Shown piece after piece: positions 19,482 through 23,069 of a stretch of DNA of 23,069 nt. The position numbers were made by a program, and so were the translations under genes. The notes under the pieces were generated by a model. The model did no database searches. It saw only the letters and a list, made by a program, of their open reading frames with translations, and was not told where the DNA came from. The stretch lies in assembly GCA_008931825.1 (NCBI GenBank), contig QXVZ01029944.1, positions 1 to 23,069 of the forward strand, in the 5' to 3' direction. Position 1 is the first letter of the stretch; every line of letters begins with the position of its first letter. The DNA comes from Phallusia fumigata. Lineage: Eukaryota > Chordata > Ascidiacea > Phlebobranchia > Ascidiidae.

Positions 19482-20279
19482 ATGTTGAAAGTGGTAAGTT
19501 CTGTGTAAAATGGCGTTTCGACAGCATACGTTTACGTCGAAAATAATTCGTTAGTTTGGTAAAGAGTACAACAACATTTGCGCCATGACAAAAACACCGA
19601 GAAAACAAAGCCACCGAGAAAAACCTCTTTGTACATTCTCATGTTCATAAATAAACGCGTTTTTGTATTCTAGCACGTTGTCTTTTTGACAGACCATATT
19701 CCTGGCTTTTTTATACCTGGTGAGCGGACAGGGAGTCCATAGAGAGTTCTTCAGGAAGGTGACGGAACACATGACTTTACAGGAAAAGAGGTAATAGTGC
19801 ACACACAAAATATAAATTCAACTTATTGGAGCTATAATGCTTTTATACCCGTCAAAATTCTGCCACCAAAAAGGACTGACAGGTGCTCTACGTCCGTTGC
19901 CTGTCCAGCATTACCAGCTTTTTGTGACTACAGGAATTTTAACGATTCTGGTTGCGAGATAGTGGGACATCCGCATAGAGAGAAGGTGGGCCCGATCACG
20001 TGGACCAACCTGCTTGTGTACTGCAAGGCCAACAGGGAGACACACAGCATTGTGGTCTGCAGGAAATGGTGCCGGTTTAGGACGAACGAAAGAAGATGCT
20101 CAATGCCCAAGTATCGCGCTTTCCCAAGGTTCACTTTGCACCGGGTGTTAAGAAGTGGCGGTGATTCGGTTGATATCAACCTTCCTGAGTCGTGTGCGTG
20201 CGAAACGAGACAAGAACACAACAACAGAATGTTCCTTGAGGGTCGAAAAGTGATCCGTACTCGCAGAAGTCGGGCCTAA
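19482..20279 (+). CDS. Secreted cystine-knot cytokine-like protein, gene 3
   Basis: Exons 19482-19493, 19693-19790 and 19883-20279 join in frame (phase 0, then phase 2) to give 168 residues. A signal peptide (about residues 4-16, VTIFLAFLYLVSG) is followed by a helical-looking stretch FFRKVTEHMTLQEKR that gene 4 shares. Cysteines fall at 38, 44, 51, 61, 84, 96, 100, 109, 141 and 143. The last seven keep the family spacing (x22, x11, x3, x8, x31, x1). Three extra N-terminal cysteines and a CPALPAFC segment are unique to this member and could add internal bonds or dimer links. The knot ends VDINLPESCACET, and a basic tail ending RKVIRTRRSRA follows. NDS at 57 is a possible glycosylation site. 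The acceptor could also be at 19874 (AAAAAG), adding three residues in the same frame; the TGACAG site was chosen as the better match. Family assignment as for gene 1. Confidence 0.75.
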
Positions 20280-20642
20280 TCACACGACGAAAGCTATTGA
20301 CACGAATTTTCATGACCATCCCAACACTATTTTTATACTTATTATTGTGCTAGTTTTGTACTTTATAACCTTTATATACATTAGTACCTATATTTTCGCT
20401 GCTATATACGTTGCATAACAAGCCGAACAATGCATTAAGTTGTGACAAGCTGTAGGATTCAACATAAAAATGCTCATAGATCTGTTTTTTTGCTGAATAG
20501 GTGCTAACCTTTCAATCGCCAAATATTCAAGGTTGTGGTGATTTTAAAGTGCGAAGCAAGTATTGCTGTTACTGTGCAAATATTCCGAAACCGCACATGG
20601 TTTCTTTAGCGTGTTCGTTTGTTGTTTGTTGTGTGTGTACAG

Positions 20643-20648
20643 AATAAA
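20643..20648 (+). terminator. Poly(A) signal of gene 3
   Basis: AATAAA about 365 bp after the gene 3 stop codon, next to a GT-rich stretch (TTGTTGTGTGTG) just upstream. Confidence 0.55.
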
Positions 20649-22028
20649 ATGGTTGCATCGTCCGGCACACCCCTTCTTTTCTGACAAATGAACAATAATT
20701 TTTCATAAAAGTGCAACGTGTGTCTGTGTGCCACCTTTGCAAAAAGGCCGTTAAACAAAAACTTTTGCGTTGATTGATCGTTGACTCCGGGGGTATTTTC
20801 CCAAAAGTGTGACCTACCTTACAAGTGTTAAACATAAGAATAAGCACCAGTAGCCAAATATGTGCGGTTGGATCCTTGCGCAATGAAGTGTCGCGAAGTT
20901 TATTTTAAAGCGCTTTAGCACGAGAAACACAGGGTATTTTACCGCTTGTTCGGGTCCCTACTTACATGCGGGCACGTTTCGTTTTGTCGAAAAAAAGTTT
21001 TAGAGCGACTAAGAAAGCACGTTTTTATCCAACGCTTGCGCAAACCCAAAAGCCCGATTTCGGACAAAAAGCCTCAACTGCCTCTGCCCCTCCGTTGAGC
21101 CGTGATTTGGTAACGGGAATTTCGGTGATGTAAATGCGCAAGGTAAACCTCCCTGTCACAACTGGGTATTTACCATCTAACGCGGTAGTCTTGAACATGT
21201 TAAAGCGCGGTAACAATCTTTCGCCTTTTCGCCATACACAAACCATCCTTTAAACCAGAAGAATCAACTAGTCGTATTTAGACATGCGACGTGTGAAGCC
21301 TGTAATGTCTACAAATGTACTTTTTCACAATTTTGATGGCAAATTATAGCTAGCGCGCAAACTAAAATTCCAACCAATAAAAACAATCGATTCGGAGGGT
21401 AACAAATAGGTAAAAACTTTTGTATCTTTCGAAAATGTGGTACGCTACGGTATGCTGCAATCATGCATTACAATGGAAAAGGTTACCACATACTACGAAA
21501 ATGGTATTAAGTCCAAATCGGTCGCAACGTTCCAGCTTTAGATTTTAGGTAATGGGGAACCAGAAACTATAACGAAACATTAGCATAAAGCGCAATCCAG
21601 GTGAAAGATCACGCACGTCATTAAACGTCACAGTAGTGGGAAACGACAATCGCTATTCTAGTTTCCTACGCAGTAGCGGTGTTGCTCCATAAGTGTAACG
21701 CCAATTGGTTTGTAAACAATTTCAATCGACCTGAAATTTGTATGTGCACAAAAACGACCGCAGTCTGTTCTATCCGCCTAAGAGAGAAAGAGAGAGAAAT
21801 GTTCCCAAACTTTAACAATATGGCAACATTTCACGCGGCTTGGAGACCATAGGAATGCGCGCGCGCACGGGACTTTCCCGTAAGGTGCGATCCCCTTTAC
21901 AGTACTTCCCGTCTGCGACGGACGACCCTTGCTTTGAGCGTAGGAGCTTCTATACTTTCCAATAGTTTGTGCGTAAGGGTCGGTTTCGGGTAAAGACTTG
22001 GCGGTCCTTTCCGTTGAAGTCTGATATG
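20649..22028. other. Intergenic DNA between gene 3 and gene 4
   Basis: No gene is supported. Minus-strand frames at 20569-20883, 21025-21246 and 21897-22127 are short and unrecognised. A GA-rich run (about 21780-21800) and a GCGCGCGCGC run (about 21857-21866) lie just upstream of a kappaB-like site. Confidence 0.5.
21869..21878 (+). promoter_or_regulatory. kappaB-like site upstream of gene 4
   Basis: GGGACTTTCC is the classic kappaB sequence, here extended to GGGACTTTCCCG. It lies about 190 bp upstream of the predicted start of transcription of gene 4. NF-kappaB control would suit an immune cytokine, but a single match is not proof. Confidence 0.35.
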
Positions 22029-22064
22029 TATATATAGCTGAACCAAAGCAATGTAAATCATTCG
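22029..22064 (+). promoter_or_regulatory. Core promoter of gene 4 (TATA + TCATTCG)
   Basis: TATATATAG at 22029-22037 precedes ATCATTCG at 22057-22064, giving a likely +1 at A22060, 31 bp from the TATA box and 69 nt before the ATG at 22129. Both spacings agree with genes 2 and 3. Confidence 0.6.
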
Positions 22065-22128
22065 AACGTGTGGCGAGCAGTCAAACGGAGCTAAGGAAAA
22101 AGTTAAGGTAATATTCTGCACAACCAAG

Positions 22129-22773
22129 ATGAATTTCTCAGTCGTGGTAAGAGCAATTTAACGAACTATGAATAAAAATGTTCATAAAAGTAAAATGTAT
22201 GGCTAAATCTGTTTTGAGGACGCTGATGTTTTTCTCGTATTGTGTTATCGCGAACTAACGAATTTACAAAACTTCGTGGTTTACAGATTACGATTCTGAC
22301 TCTCGGCTGCTTGGCAAAAGGACAGAGCAGCACAAAGGATCCACTTTTTAGAAAGGCAACAAAATATATGACTTCACAGGAAATAAAGTACGTATACTCT
22401 TCTGTATTATAACAACTATAGTGGCAGCATGCTAAACACCACCAAAACGGGCATATTTCTGCCATAGATCTTAACATAACAAAGCCACAGGTATTATAAA
22501 CTAATGTCTGCCACGGCTGGTGTAAATGCCCCGCTGCTTGTCGCGAGATCAAAAAACCGTACCACAACCGGTAGACGCATCTGGTGTGAATCGGCGTTCA
22601 GCCTTCAGCGCTCTTTGTTCGCGTACTCCAGCTTAAGATTCTATAACGCGCTTGTCAAGTCCCAACTACAAGCTTATTCCCACAAAAAATCCTTGCTGGC
22701 TTTAATTACCACTCAGTACTTTAGGTTACGTGAAAACGATTGTTGTTTAACGACAAGGCGTGACTGCAGATAA
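22129..22773 (+). CDS. Family gene 4, clear leader exons, doubtful last exon
   Basis: Exon 1 is 22129-22146 and exon 2 is 22287-22387; they join in phase 0 and end in phase 2 like every other member. They encode a signal peptide (VVITILTLGCLAKG) and DPLFRKATKYMTSQEIK, which aligns with gene 3 EFFRKVTEHMTLQEK, so membership is well supported. A third exon at 22491-22773 is open in the right phase after a CCACAG acceptor and would give 133 residues in total. However, it has only four cysteines, none in a CxC, and no similarity to the other knots. Three readings remain: a pseudogenised last exon, a diverged paralogue, or a true last exon beyond the window edge. The leader is confident; everything after 22387 is not. 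Confidence 0.5.
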
Positions 22774-23069
22774 AATAACAAGAGGACAGACGGTTTCCTA
22801 TTAGAAATACCGCGACATAAACACTACAGAAAAACTAAAAAGCAAAACACTTGCCGGAACGTTTTTGTACCAGGACTTAAAACTGCTATTTGTTAACGAG
22901 TAATTAGGCCACACTCAACTAGACAAATTAGTGTACGCCGTTGTTATTGGCTCCGCAATGCAATAGTTAACAATGGGTTTAGCAATAGAAGACAATGTCC
23001 ATTAACATATGATGGATTCTGGCGCGGAGGTAAACAATTTAACACCTACAAAATAACAACTTGGGCACA

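Noticed and set aside
19928-20224. 98-codon minus-strand open frame
   Set aside because: Shadow of gene 3 exon 3.
22166-22567. 133-codon minus-strand open frame with many cysteines
   Set aside because: It lies opposite gene 4 exon 2 and intron 2, whose plus-strand reading matches gene 3; the cysteines form no recognised pattern.
1-23069. CRISPR arrays, operons or prokaryotic features
   Set aside because: There are no regularly spaced repeats or bacterial gene organisation; introns, poly(A) signals and SINE-like repeats show animal nuclear DNA.

Overview
The window looks like compact, AT-rich animal nuclear DNA. Short introns with GT..AG borders, AATAAA poly(A) signals, TATA/initiator promoters, tRNA-derived SINE-like repeats and hAT-like MITEs are all visible. 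A very compact DJ-1 gene (introns of 256, 65 and 401 bp), the small cytokine-like genes and the signs of a polymorphic diploid assembly suggest a tunicate such as Ciona. That assignment is inference; no species-diagnostic marker was recognised.

Layout. 1-4657: intergenic, with a small hAT-like MITE (2642-2930), a nested hairpin and scattered ORF noise. 4658-5934: a complete four-exon DJ-1/PARK7 gene on the + strand. 5935-10236: intergenic; it holds a ~0.5 kb duplication joined by a single N and the first copy of a ~0.95 kb dispersed repeat. 10237-12656: gene 1 of a small secreted cysteine-rich family, with the second copy of the dispersed repeat inside its intron 2. 12657-15158: intergenic, with an imperfect foldback and a second N-joined duplication. 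15159-17048: gene 2, with a SINE-like insertion in intron 1 and a third N-joined duplication in intron 2. 17049-19380: intergenic, with a second hAT-like MITE. 19381-20648: gene 3. 20649-22028: intergenic, with a kappaB-like site. 22029 to the end: gene 4, whose leader exons are clear and whose mature part is uncertain.

The main result is the tandem, co-oriented family 10.3-22.8 kb. All four genes start with a tiny ATG exon (6-18 nt) ending in a phase-0 intron, then a signal-peptide exon ending in a phase-2 intron. All four share a core promoter: a TATA box, then TCATTCG about 30 bp downstream, then 62-75 nt of 5' UTR. Genes 1-3 encode secreted proteins of 133, 140 and 168 residues with the pattern C-x(21,22)-C-x(11,12)-C-x3-C-x(5,8)-C-x(31,34)-C-x-C. 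The Cx3C and terminal CxC pairs, with an L-P-x-x-C-x-C ending, fit a cystine-knot cytokine. IL-17-like is my preferred reading; neurotrophin/Spaetzle-like or an unassigned lineage-specific family are alternatives. None of the exon structures could be checked against transcripts.
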